Of a DNA stretch of 64,000 nt, positions 20,971-32,671 are shown piece after piece. The translations under genes and the position numbers were made by a program. How positions within the stretch are numbered: the first letter of the stretch is position 1; every line of letters begins with the position of its first letter. This DNA is from Strigamia acuminata (lineage: Eukaryota; Arthropoda; Chilopoda; Geophilomorpha; Linotaeniidae), in assembly GCA_949358305.1 (NCBI GenBank), contig OX442320.1:7394259-7458258 (forward strand), given 5' to 3'. The notes under the pieces were generated by a model that was not told the DNA's origin, did no database searches, and worked only from the letters and a program-made list of their open reading frames with translations.

Positions 20971-21840
20971 AAATGCAAAAATATACGGCTACATTTGTCT
21001 GCAAAAATAACAAGCATTTACCCAAACAATTATTTTTTTATTTTTAAAAATTACCACTGAAAATTTATCAATTATTGGTAAAACGTTTTTTTTTTAAATT
21101 ATTTTTTGTACAAATTGTGATCAAATAAAGAGCATCGAAATTGAATTGAATTTTGCATTGCCAAACGCGAGTGAGATTTTTTGTGATAAAACTAGCATTT
21201 TCTCGCTTAAATCCAATCAAAACTTAACTCACCGTATAATTAAATTGGGCATTAAATGCACGATCATTTACTCTTATTGTGCGTTCGGATTCTGGAAACA
21301 AAGCCAACCCGACCCATCCAGATTTCCCGGAACTAAATTTGTACCCAGTCCAGTCCTGTCAACAATCACTTAAGCGCCAATCACACGAGTCCAATTGGCA
21401 GAAGCAGAAGCGACATTTAATAAGGACAAGCTTCCTCCCAGACTAAACCAATGACAATAAGTGAATTCCTTGCATTTGCGGGGACTAATTTTAGCCTTAA
21501 ATTTTGGGCTGAGTCATGGGTCGAACATTGGTTTGCATTTCATGCAGATTCCATTCGATTGCTATCGGAATAAATAAAAAAAATAAAAAAGTAAAAATTA
21601 ATAACCAAGAATAAAACATTATCAATTTAAACAAATTACCTTTAGAATTCTGCAGATATCGATTCATGATCCGTGATACGATCTTCCAAGTTGACTCGAC
21701 GTGTTGCAGGATAGCTAAAATCCACGAAACGGAGCAGCAAGCGGTCGACCATTGGGTTCAGGCGCTCGTTTGCATATTGCGCATCGAGTTAGTGTGTCCA
21801 GGAAGCACGAATTCATTCAATGTCATGCAAAAATCTTTCT
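20971..21840. other. intergenic, no confident gene
   Basis: AT-rich sequence. A minus-strand frame of 47 codons (about 21790-21640) includes NERLNPMVDRLLLRFVDFS and looks amino-acid-like in composition, but it has no recognised relative and no clear splice context. Confidence 0.35.
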
Positions 21841-22800
21841 TCTTCCCACTTTTGCTGACGTTCTTATAATGACATTGCAGACAAAAATCGGTCTGCAAAC
21901 GGCAGCAATTAATTTCCCTGGAAAGAGAAAAAAGGAGAAATAAATAAACGAATAATTTATTAATGACATAAACATCTATAATGCAATAGGAATAACATTA
22001 CCTGTCCAAATTGTTTTCTTTTAGCAACTTCTAATGATATTTCTTCTGAAATTTTAATTATTCTGGTATAAAAACATTGCAGACACAAATCGGTCTCCAA
22101 ATGGCAGGAATTAATTTCTCTGGAAAGAGAAAAAACTAATTAAACAAGTAACTTATTAACCCTTGGAGGCATAAGGTTATACGGATTTAGGGACAAGCTC
22201 TTTCTTGAATAGGAAAATTTTTTTCCTATCCATTTTTTTTCGCTGAAAATTTGTGACTTTGTTTATCTGATGGTAAAGTAACTCTCAAGTGAAATTTGTA
22301 TTGATTCATCATTTATTTAATTAGTTATTCTTCTTGCAAAATTGGTGCCCCTTAAAACTCCAGCAAAACTTTTAAACAGGCTTTGCTGCTTTAGTAAAGA
22401 GCGCTTCAGTTAACAGCCTTTTTGCATTTATTGGTAGTGTTTAAAACCACCACCAGATGGCTCAAAGTTCATTATTATTGCATTAACATATTGCGCCCTC
22501 TATAAATTTAGTAAAGAACTACAAAAAACCTAAACAGCGCTTCAACTAACTGACCTGAAAATTGTCCAAAAATCCGTAATGGCTTATACCAGAACGGCAC
22601 ATTTTACCCTTATGCCTCCAAGGGTCGACAAAACATCTACCGGTAAAATGCAATGTGAATAACATTACGTGTCCAAATTGTTTAAGAACTCCACATGGTA
22701 TAACATTAAGCCAGTATGAAAAATAAACTTCTTCTGTAATATTAATTATCCTTGTAAAAACATTGCAGGTATAAATCGACCTGCAAACGGCAGGAATTTC
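21841..22800 (-). repeat. three diverged copies of a Cys-rich exon-like segment
   Basis: Minus-strand segments near 21925-21780, 22132-22010 and 22800-22660 share a CTTTCCAG-type acceptor (first two), then a cysteine pattern such as CRLQTDFCLQCHY or CHLETDLCLQCFY. Copies two and three end at CAATTTGGACAGGTAATG-like donors. The third copy has a stop in that frame. These look like tandemly duplicated exons or exon relics of an unrecognised Cys-rich protein, interrupted by the inverted-repeat element at 22159-22625. Confidence 0.4.
22159..22625. mobile_element. MITE-like element with ACCCTTGGAGGCATAAGG termini
   Basis: The left end ACCCTTGGAGGCATAAGGTT is mirrored at the right end by ACCCTTATGCCTCCAAGGGT. 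About 467 bases lie between the ends, with no coding capacity. A related terminus (TGCCTCCGAGGGTTAA) stands alone near 25600. Confidence 0.65.
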
Positions 22801-23129
22801 GCCCCAACCCAATTATTAAAATTCAATTGAAAACATTTCTACATAAAGAAGGGGTGCCTCAAATCTTTACATTAAGCTTGTAGAAAAAATAAATCTCTTT
22901 TGAAATTTTAATATTCAACCAGCATATCTTAAGACGGAATTTACCTCAATTTATCAAGTCTTTCAGTTGTAAATAATGAATTTTTTAAGATTTAGACAAG
23001 GAAGAACGAATCGCATGTTTGGGTGCGCAATGTCAACTGTTTATTTCTCTAGTTACAAGAAAACCTTACAATGGTTGTCAGAAGGTTGTTAGGGATTACA
23101 TAGCAAATACAGAGTACGTTACAGTACTT

Positions 23130-23362
23130 CCCATTGTGCATGAATAAACTGTTATTGTGCATGAATAAATTGTCGTAGTGCACGAATAAATTGTCATAGT
23201 GCACGAATAAATTTTCATAGTGCTCGAATAAATTGTCATAGTGCACGAATAAATTGTCATAGTGCACGAATAAATTGTCATAGAGCACGAATAAATTGTC
23301 ATAGTGCACGAATAAATTGTCATAGTGCACGAATAAATTGTCATAGTGCACGAATAAATTGC
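23130..23362. repeat. 21-bp minisatellite, about 11 copies
   Basis: The unit CACGAATAAATTGTCATAGTG (21 bases) is repeated about eleven times with scattered changes. Because 21 is a multiple of three, several reading frames stay open (a seven-residue NLFVHYD repeat on the minus strand), but there is no start, splice or flanking context for a gene. Confidence 0.92.
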
Positions 23363-23438
23363 TTGTGAATTCAGTTGCATCATTGAATTTAGATTGTAAT
23401 TACATTCTACAATTGCTTAAAAAAAATATTGGTATATA

Positions 23439-24195
23439 CAGGGTGGAACAAAAGTCTGGTTCCCTACTAAATATTTCTGAAAGTGGTAACAATGCATCTA
23501 ATTCAATGATGGCAAAGTATTAAAGTTGGGCGGGGCAATCTTTTGGTGACCCGAAATTTGACTTTGGGACGTTCCTTCAAGGTCATTTGAAAATTATCTC
23601 GGAAACCGTTAGAGATAGACAGAAATTTCCAATTGTAAACTTGTAGAGCATCATTTGTTTAGTCTACAAATGACTAATTCTGAAATCTTTTGTACTAAAA
23701 GATTTTAAGAAAATCGCAATTGAAAAAGTAGTTTTGAAAAGAAAAAGTTATAAAAAAATTCAGTTTTCTACCCATACCTCTGCAACGGTGCCAGATATGC
23801 AAATTCCAACCAGGGGAATCGATTTTTTTGGTCATTTTACATCTAATCAGCACATTTTTGACACTTTTCCAAATTTTGGCCATGTTATTCTTGAACTTGT
23901 GTCTACTTTTTCAATTGCAATTTTCTTAAAATCTTTTAGTACAAAATATTTGAGAATTAGTCATTTTTAGACTAAACAAATGATGGTCTACAAGTTTACA
24001 ATTGGAAATTTCTGTCTATCTCTAACGGTTTCCGAGATAATTTTCAAATGACCTTGAAGGAACGTCCCAAAGTCAAATTTCGGGTCACCAAAAGATTGCC
24101 CCGCCCAACTTTAATACTTTGCCATCATTGAATTAGATGCATTGTTACCACTTTCAAAAATATTTAGTAGAGAACCAGACTTTTGTTCCACCCTG
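23439..24195. mobile_element. 757-bp fold-back element with TA target duplication
   Basis: Left end CAGGGTGGAACAAAAGTCTG and right end CAGACTTTTGTTCCACCCTG are part of inverted arms of about 280-300 bases separated by roughly 150-190 bases. TA flanks both ends. The arms are nearly identical apart from a few mismatches and small indels. No transposase is encoded. The termini look like those of Tc1/mariner elements. A fragment of the same terminus is at 32141-32187. Confidence 0.88.
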
Positions 24196-24287
24196 TATAA
24201 ATAGATAATATTTGAAATTGAAGTAAAATATGAATTATAATAGTAATACACATGTGCTAGACATTACAAAGACACAATTCGTGTGGA

Positions 24288-27200
24288 TTATGCTCTAGGT
24301 TTTTTTCCTAGCATTTTTTTTGCCACACTCAATATTGAAAGGCCCAATGATAAACTTAAAATGTTTCCAATGTCGCACATGAATGAGATAATATCATATT
24401 CAAGCTGGTCAATAAAAATTTGAACTTTGTTCGTTAAGAAATGTTGGGATATTACAGTAACCTTCAACTTAGAGGAACGTGAAGAATACAAAATACTAGA
24501 GTACTTAGATTCTGTGCAGGGAATGTGACATTGACATTCAGTTTTTACATTTGTGTACAAAAATGTCTTTTTGTAGATAAAATCAGTTTTTTTCGCCGAT
24601 CGGGTTGTGTTGCACATGGGATATTGCAGTTGATCTATGTAGGGTAAACTGGAGAGAGAAAATTCTTGTTAACTGTAATCTAGTGGTTTGACTGTTTTAC
24701 AAATTTTGCATCCTATTATTACGTGCACTTAATTTCTTTGCAATGTGAAGTGTGTGTGTGCTCTGTTACCACTACAAATTCCGTGTGAAAGAAGTGAAAA
24801 AAAATTTTATTCTGATATTAGTGCTTAGTGAGTTTTTTAACTTGTAAATGTACAAGCTGGTTTGAGAACTTTCATATTTTGATGGCCGTGAGTGTAGATA
24901 TGGATAAAATTTATAATACTGTACCGGCATGTTAATTTTTCATTCAGTTTTTTGCGGTAACATTGTTTTTTGCAAATGTAGAAATCGTTTGAAGGCATAC
25001 ATTTTCGTATTGGTGTATTTATGCGGTAAAACTAAATTAATTTCAAAAAACATTTTTAAAGTTATTTTGTCATACATATTACAATCTTCGTTCAGACAAC
25101 AGAGCTCATTAGGCCTGCGAATTTGCGATTATTTTTTGAGGGAATATCGCAGCTACTTTAGTCAGTATGTCGTTTGCGATATATCGCATATGCGATATGC
25201 GATATTGCGATTATTGTGATTATTGCAATATGTGCGATTTTACTTAAATCGCATATATCGCATGTTGAACCAACATGTTTTAAATATTGTAAAGTTTTAT
25301 TTATTTATTTTCTCTATGTTCACTAAACTAAATGGTGTTGAGGCCAATCAACCTGAAAATTGTCTCTAAACACATAATACCTTATATCAAAACTATACAA
25401 TCGTGGACAAAAAAAGCTTCCCTTCAGTTTATCTGTTTTAAGTTTATCTATCATTATTTGCCCAGTCTATGATATCTTTTAATACTGTGGTTAGGGCAAG
25501 ACGAGAGACCAGGTCAAGATTGGTGTCATTGAATCTCAATGGATTTTTATGCCACCTGGTAGATAAAATTAAACTGAAGAAAAGTTTTTTTTTACATGCC
25601 TCCGAGGGTTAAGCTAATAGAAGGGCACTCTTTTAATCAGTTCACTAATTTTGGTATTATATTTACAAAATTCGACTAAAGACTTAAAGTATAGTAGTAT
25701 ATTATTCAAGTTCGCTCACCTTTATCATGCGATAACTAACATCTGTTATGATTCCTGCTTCCATTGGTAAAAATCTCCTTGAAGTTAAATCCAAATCTTG
25801 GTCTTCTCTTGTAGTTGTAAATACCTTTGTGTTATGTGATACACAATTAATATACTAAATATACGAAAATAATTTGTGATTACAATGCTCTTTTACCTCG
25901 TAATAATGGTAACACAAATTCAATGAAGGATTGATGTGCCATGTTTGAAGTCTTGTCTGAAGGCCATTAAATGGTAAGTCACCTACAGAAATGAATTTGT
26001 GATGAAGTTGATATTTACTCAGTTTCACCGTTCAAACAGACAATCAGCATATAAACAAGGTAAAGTGAAATTCTTTTGGCATTTTTTTGGCAATCATTTA
26101 CGGTAGCATGTATAGTTACAGTTAGGGAAAAATTGCTAGACTCACCAATTAAGTATTGTGCACACATTCCACTTGTGGTGTTTATTTTAATCTCTGGATT
26201 GTTTGCCTGCAAAAAGATAACATTATTTATAAGATGACTGATAAGATTGCATAATCCTACTTACTATTTCTCTTGTTGGGTGTAAAATGCCTAAATTGTA
26301 AGATCGATCCCATAGTTTTTCTATTGTGAGCTTTTCCCCTTTTAGATCTAGTAGATTCAATATGTGAATGGGACAATCATTTTGACTGAGATTATTTTCC
26401 ACAGTATACTTCTTCTCCAACTTTATGATACGCGGATGCAATGCACAAACTGTTATGTTTGGAAAGCTTACATTTACTTCGTCCGTGAATGCAGTGTTAA
26501 TCCGTATAGGATATGCCATGTAAGTCATAAATTTGAAGTAGATCATAACAAAGAACAGAGAGATGCAGCCAAGATAAACAACTTTTTCCAATATGTTTTG
26601 TATGTGGCTGCGAATCGGTTCATTTTGTAGCAGTAAAGATGACAAATGGCGTTTCTGCTTTCGGAAATAATGGCATACTTTGATTTGAATTTTTCCACTG
26701 TTCTCTGACATTGCATTTTGTTTTTGATAATTGATGATTAATGTGATCAAATCCAAGAGTGAAAGTATTGACATTCCGAGGTAAAGGCTAATGTTTCCAG
26801 CTGCATCAAGCAGTAAATTGATAAATCCATAAGCAAATCTTTCTTCAACAACGTGAATAACATTTGATGCTGCTTCACTTTCACGTTCTAACAACGGGGC
26901 ATCTGATAGAGCAACAGTGAAGGCTTTTACCTCAATTTCTATTTGAGTACACATTCGGCTACATGAGCAATTTAAATCTGTATTTATTCTAACCAGTTTA
27001 TTTCTAATACTGATGTACAGTCTTTGTGTATCAATTGAAGTATTGCATATGTCGCGTTTTTTTCCACTCATAAATGGAAATCTATATTTTTGAAGAAATA
27101 GAAAAGATGTTATCATATTAATAATCTAAGTTTGTCGTAATTCTTTGTAAAGTAAAGTATTTTGTAGTGTAGCTGTAGTATACTTGTAGTAGTCATAAGC

Positions 27201-29808
27201 ATTTGACACAACTACATGGTTAGAATTTATAAACTTATGCTGTCAAATGCATATTTATTTTTTTGCTTTTCTTTGTTTGTTTGTTTTTTCATGGCATATG
27301 CATTTTGTTTTTCATTTCCACAATTCAATGTAAATTCTACAGGCTTTTAAACCGGAAACGGTTTGGGATTGATTACCGAAAAGGAAATATTTGTAATAAA
27401 CATGCACACTAATGTTAAATATTTTGCATGTATTTTCCATTTACTGCTCGTAAATAGCATGTTTATTCATACAATAGTGTTGAGAAAAATTAATGTGTTT
27501 GCATATTTGCGTCAAAATATTATTTTACAGATTATAACAAATCACAAATTCATGTTAAATTGTTATACAAAGTGTACACAAAGTGAATCTCTCACCTGCA
27601 AGGTTGTTGACTATAAAAATTTTCTAGGCATTTTTTGTAGCATTTGTTATAATCCTTTTTGTCAATGCATGGATTAGATGATGTATTTAAAAATATGAAC
27701 TGTATAATTATAAAGATAAAAATAATTACTATAAAAGACAGAGTTTCCCACTGGTGGGGCGCGAGCTGATTTTAGTTGGGCGCAAATTGAGAAATCTGAC
27801 TGAAATCCTGCGAAATCTGACTGAAATCCTGAGAAATCTGACTAAAATCCTGAGAAATCTGACTGAAATCTTGAGAAATCAGACTAAAATCTTGATAAAT
27901 CCGACTGAAATCTTGATAAATCTGACTGAAATGTTGAGAAATTTGACTGAAATCCTGAGACCTCTGTGTAAAATCATGAAATTTCTTGACTTTTGCACAT
28001 GAGATTTTGGAACCCTGTTAAATCTTTAAGATTTCTGGATTTCAGGGGGATTTGTATTAAGGATTTTGTTCAATTTTGCTACAACTTCCAAGACAATTTT
28101 ATAAATTTTTAGGATTTCATGAGATTTTTGGCCAGAATAGCTACTTCCTTGTTTACACATGAAGATAGTGGCGATACGTCTTATGAAGATGACGCAATAC
28201 GTGCATACGACGCCCACATGTCGCGCATATGAATCATTTTTCTATGTCATGTGCAACGTCGCGCTTACTCACAATTGTAAAAATCAATATGAATTAGTGC
28301 AGTTCGACTTGTAGCACCAAAGAATGTCGCGCATGTTACGGATCACCAGTATTTGGTCCCAGATTCAAGAAACTATCTGTTTCAAACATCAATCTCAAAA
28401 AATCTTAAATCACTTAAAGAAGTGATTTAAACCACTGGGCCACCACTACAAACTATTACTGTTTTCATGCATACAGTCATGTTGGTGAACAAAGTTGTGA
28501 TGTCACATGTTATGTGATATCAAATTACTTGGGTTCCAGAGTAGGTTTGAACAGCAACTGTTGTTTACAGTATTCATACTGATTGCTCAGATTGGATAAA
28601 TACACAGACAAAAAAGTGCAAACTTTCAGCTTATTGTTTACATTATTGTTGGCTGTTTATGGAATGAAATTATTTTAGCATCTCATTCATCATTCACCAT
28701 GACATGACATAATCTTTCACATTTAATATTTCAACAATCTGTGAGTTTCTAATTCATGTGCTCCCCTTGTAAGTCAATTCAGGATTGAATTATAATAGAC
28801 TTAGCACAATACAAGTCAGGTTAGGTTGTTCAGATAAGATGTCGCGCCATTTCCTGGTAGCAGATGTTTCCATTTGAATATCACAAGGAATGAATAAAAT
28901 TATGATGGTAAATACCTCTTGTATACTAAATTTACTTCTTTTTATTTCATTCCCACTCAAAGCATGAGCAAGTTCAGGAACACCTGGAATAGGTGACACG
29001 TCCTACAAATTTAATGAAATTTAATGTTTAAAATTTGCTTTTGCCATTGTGGTCAATATATTTACGTGAATGATGCCTGGCTGGCAGATTTTTGGTCGAT
29101 TGAGCCACATTTTAAATTTACCGAATATGTTTTGTCCCTTAACATTTTCTGGAAAACATTAAATGACTGCATTAGCACTGAAGTATTTATATTTATATCT
29201 TACCAACTGTTATCGTAGTACAGGTTCCCAAACTGTCCAATTCATTCCTTAATTTAATATTTGGTTTGTCCATTGATATCTGTAAGAATACTCTTGTTTT
29301 ATATTTCAGTTCCCTAGAGAAATTCAGTTTTCCTTACCGAAATAAATTCAGTTTTGTTTACTACAGGAAAATCAATATTCCATAATGCCGATATGTTGAC
29401 ATTCTCATTATCCATTAACCCGGACAGAATGCAATGACAATCTAAGAATTTTGATTGATAAATATTTTTCCACACATGTTGTGAGTATGGGTTTTCAGCC
29501 GTGCATATTTTCAAAGCTGGGAATGTCATGTCAGTTTCATCTCTTGTATACGCATCAGTAGCAATGGGGTTCGAAAAGAAATATTTGATTTTCTGCCCAG
29601 TTTGATAGCAACAGACTGCGAGGCAGCTTATTAATAGTAAACTCCAAACAAATTTGATCTTTGCGCTTTTTGTGGGATCAAGTAGTGTTTGCAATTCAGG
29701 AAACGAATTCTCGAACATCCAAACTCGAGGCATTTGTTGTTGCACAATTTTACGGATTTTATACTTTACCGCAGCTGCAACTGCATTCCTTCTCATTACA
29801 ATCCTCAT
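24288..29808 (-). CDS. tandem (fused) DEG/ENaC-family sodium channel
   Basis: DEG/ENaC channels are trimeric cation channels of the plasma membrane with two membrane helices per subunit and a Cys-rich ectodomain. Unit 1 starts at ATG 29808 with a basic N-terminus, TM1 (FVWSLLLISCLAVCCY) and FPALKICTAENPY. Further exons follow at about 29279-29204, 29147-29068 and 29003-28916. The exon at 27081-26265 then gives the ectodomain end (CSCSRMC), TM2 with the GMS filter (SLYLGMSILSLL) and a 45-residue linker. Without any stop it continues into TM1 (VVYLGCISLFFVMIYFKFM) and SFPNITVC of unit 2. Unit 2 continues in exons at about 26212, 25975, 25830-25718 and 24640-24288, ending with TM2 (LSLSLGLSILSV). 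Exon layouts of the two units correspond. The family His-Gly before TM1 is not obvious. The alternative is two genes, with the second starting at a Met in the linker. Confidence 0.75.
26265..27081 (-). CDS. junction exon: TM2 of DEG/ENaC unit 1 and TM1 of unit 2
   Basis: A single open exon of 817 bases runs from a TATAG acceptor (27082) to a GTAAGT donor (26264). It contains, in order, the pre-TM2 cysteines, TM2 of unit 1, a cytoplasmic-type linker (from about IINYQKQN to NILEK) and TM1 plus the first ectodomain part of unit 2. The donor after HPTREI is phase 0 and fits the next exon, starting ANNPEIKINTT. The exon is what physically couples the two channel units. Confidence 0.8.
27780..27966. 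repeat. 21-bp minisatellite, about nine copies
   Basis: The unit GAAATCTGACTGAAATCCTGA is repeated about nine times with small changes, inside the large intron of DEG/ENaC unit 1. Like the other 21-bp array it keeps a frame open by chance (a heptad LRNLTEI). Confidence 0.9.
28325..28560 (-). repeat. tRNA-derived SINE, diverged, inverted relative to 31500
   Basis: On the minus strand the segment contains GTGGTGGCCCAGTGGTTTAAA (A-box-like) and TTGAATCTGGGACC (B-box-like). Its other half matches the copy at about 31500-31720 over the CATCACAACTTTGTTCACCA region in opposite orientation. Internal Pol III promoter boxes and two dispersed copies support a tRNA-derived SINE. Confidence 0.55.
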
Positions 29809-30549
29809 TTTGCAAACACAAGAAGTATGAATTTTCTGTTTTAAGAAGGTTGAAAACTTGCTGCTGTTCTAGTTGACACGGGGGTTTTCATGTGATAGTG
29901 TTTTCATTTCTTTTGTATGGAAGTTTGAAAATTGCATGTATATGAGACGGCTTAATGGAATAAATAATAAGGAAATTATATACGGTACATGTTGACATGG
30001 CTAGTGTAGCAATTTGTTGGTTCAATCAGGTTTTGTATAAATTATTTGCCAATTAAATTTCAAAATATGAAAAGGTGGTTGTAATTATATTGTCAACGTA
30101 GGAAGTATTGGTTTTTTTCCATTTTAATTTTTAATGTGTTGATTTCTTAGAGTGAACGATTTTTGGGAGCAAACTGAATTTGTGTACCAAGCTAGTAAAA
30201 TGGTTTACAATTTTTATTTTCTGTTCTAAAGAAAGGATATTTGCCAAAAAAAAAATTCATTTTTGAAAAAAAAAATTGTCTAAAAAAGAGAAAATAAACA
30301 TTTGGACTTTTTTCTATTTTTCTTTTTTCAATCGAATTCAGAATGCAAAAAGGAAAATTTTTATTTTAATTATTTTAAAATATTTATTAGTAAGCGCAAT
30401 TAAAATAAAAAGTACTCCGACCCATACAAAGTTTTCAATTGTTTTTATTGTTGGTGAAGCAGTAAATAACAAGGGATATATTTTCAGTTGGTATTTGGTA
30501 GAACAATACTTGTTGGGATGAGAAAAGGCAGACCTTAGATTACTGATAT
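29809..30549. other. 5' flank of the DEG/ENaC gene
   Basis: AT-rich, with A-runs near 30250. No gene and no clear core promoter element can be assigned. Confidence 0.5.
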
Positions 30550-31330
30550 ACAGTGGGGGGCAAAAGTAAGTTTACAAACGCATCACGTTGATTCTCCCGG
30601 CTGTATCTCAGGAAAAAAAAGAGAAAAATTAATGAAATTTTAACTGGATGCTTGTACAACATCCTACTTTATTCACCTAAAATTTTATCAAAATCTATCC
30701 ATTAGTTTCTGAGAAAAAAATTTTTTGTGAAGTGACATCAAAAAGTAAGGGGCAAAATTAAGTTTACATACCCATTATCCACAAACAATTAGCCATTCTC
30801 ATTATAAAATATGCGGCAAATATTAAAATTTATCCATAAACACATGTGTAGTCACTCATACACTTCATTAAAACATCCAAACCACAAGCAATCCCATTGT
30901 GAAACACTGAGCAATTGCCTTGACTCCGCTTGACTTTATGCTTAGAATCATTTTTCTGCTGAAATATCCATGTCAAAAGCAGTTTATCATCTGCAAATGG
31001 AAGCATAACAGTCCTCCAATACTTTTTTATAAGTATATTTGTCAATGATACCCTTAATTTAATGTTGTGGACCGATATTCATATGGAAAAACCATCCCAA
31101 TAGTAAAATGGCTTGGGGATGGTTTCCTGTATGGGTATCGGTCCACAACATTAAATTAAGGGTATCATTGACAAATATACTTATAAAAAAGTATTGGAGG
31201 ACTGTTATGCTTCCATTTGCAGATGATAAACTGCCTTTGACATGGATATTTCAGCAGAAAAATGATTCTAAGCATAAAGTCAAGCGGAGTCAAGGCAATT
31301 GCTCACAAGGAGACTGCAAGATTGTGTAAT
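30550..31330. mobile_element. Tc1-like transposon remnant with an inverted duplication
   Basis: It starts with a CAGTGGGGGGCAAAAGTAAG terminus. A transposase fragment (about 60 residues with MLPFADDK and TWIFQQKNDSKHK) occurs twice, on the minus strand at about 31045-30841 and on the plus strand at about 31137-31329, as arms around 31090. In Tc1 transposases the corresponding motif is FQQDNDPKHT, so the Asp of the DDE triad is replaced by Lys in both arms. The element is dead, and the duplication came after or with the mutation. Confidence 0.8.
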
Positions 31331-31499
31331 CCACAATTGTTAAAATTATTTGTAAATAAAACATTCACATGACCTAAACAATCTATTTTTCTCATATTAA
31401 TATGCACCTCTCTTTCACATTGTTACAAATAGTCACAACACACAGGATTCCTTACTGTGTGTTAAAACACCATTTTTTGATTTTTTGAGTAAAAAGGTC

Positions 31500-31725
31500 A
31501 AGTGTAGCACTACACTTGGTGATTAGCCTGTTCAAACCTTACTCTGGAACCCAGGTAATTTGATATCACATGACATATGACATCACAACTTTGTTCACCA
31601 ACATGACTGCCTGCATGAAGCAACAATAGTGTGTTGTGGTGGCTCAGTGGTTAAGGCAATGAACCAGGAATCTTTCCACCCAGGTTCAAACCCTGTTGTC
31701 TGTGAAAATTTTTACTTTTATTTTT
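31500..31725 (+). repeat. tRNA-derived SINE
   Basis: The 3' half reads GGTGGCTCAGTGGTTAAGG (A box) and GGTTCAAACCC (B box) about 35 bases later, like a tRNA gene head without the rest of a cloverleaf. The preceding 130 bases (TTTGATATCACATGACATAT region) recur inverted at 28325-28560. A tail of T/A-rich sequence follows. Confidence 0.6.
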
Positions 31726-31767
31726 TATTTATTTCTAGCAGTAAAGTTAATGTTTGATATTTTATAT

Positions 31768-32028
31768 ACCGTATTTTACCAAATAAGAGCCGCGGCTCTT
31801 ATTGAAAACTGCCACTGTGAGCTGCGGCTTTAATTCGGGGGCGGCTCTAATTCGGGGGCGGCTCTTATTTTAAATAGTGGCCAATATCGTAGTATTACGT
31901 TCATTGAACGTATATAGCCGCGGCTACTATTCGAGGGCGGCTCTTATATCAAGTCGCCTATCTCGGCCGCGGCTACTATTCGAGGGCGGCTACAATTCGA
32001 GGGCGACTCTTATTCGGTAAAATACGGT
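31768..32028. mobile_element. MITE with ACCGTATTTTACC termini and GC-rich core
   Basis: Termini ACCGTATTTTACCAAATAAG and CTTATTCGGTAAAATACGGT are inverted repeats flanked by TA. The 260-bp interior is unusually GC-rich for this window and contains four to five diverged copies of GGGCGGCTCTTATT-like units. No coding sequence is seen. Confidence 0.85.
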
Positions 32029-32660
32029 ATGTTAAAAAATTAAAATTAATTATATTAAAATTTTTTAAAAACAAATGTAAAATAACAAACATTAACTTTA
32101 CTGCTAAAAATGAATAAAAAATAAAAGTAAAAATTTTCACTTTCAGAAATATTTAGTAGGGAACCAGACTTTTGGTTCACCCTGTATAATAAGGAAATTA
32201 TATCTTACAGACGTTGACATGGACGAATGAGACATATGTTATTGGAATAAATACGTATAATAAGGAAATTATATATAGTATGGGACTGAAGATGTTTCTA
32301 TATATGTTACTAGCAATTTGTCAGTTGAATCAAGTTTTCAGCAAGTTATTTTCAAATTAAACGTCAAAATAACGAATATTTTTTACAAGTTTTAATATTC
32401 TGAATTCATTTTAAAATTGTTGACTTTCAGAACGATATATTTTTGCAAGCAAACTGATGGTTGAAATTTTTGTTTACATTATTTTTAGAATATATATTGG
32501 TTTCTCCACAAAGAGCCAATGCCACAAAACACAGAGGGAATGATTACACAATTCATTTTTAAAGCTGCTGTGTGGTGTGTTATTTTACTGTATTTCTTAG
32601 ATTCTAAGATGCATTTTTTTCCCAAATAAACACCTCTAAAAACGGGGTGCATCTTACAAT
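32029..32660. other. intergenic, with a 47-bp fold-back element fragment
   Basis: AT-rich. Positions 32141-32187 match one terminus of the 23439-24195 element (GAACCAGACTTTTG and CACCCTGTATA). The rest shows nothing that I can assign. Confidence 0.55.
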
Positions 32661-32671
32661 TGTCGCGTCTC

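Noticed and set aside
23049..23383. Minus-strand frames of about 100 codons with a seven-residue repeat
   Set aside because: They are a 21-bp minisatellite read in a frame that stays open because the period is a multiple of three. There is no flanking gene structure.
25140..25265. Cluster of GCGATAT/ATATCGC motifs as a regulatory site
   Set aside because: Short degenerate simple repeat without further support.
27754..28002. Plus-strand leucine-rich heptad frame
   Set aside because: This is the 21-bp minisatellite in the channel intron, on the opposite strand. The repeat explains the pattern.
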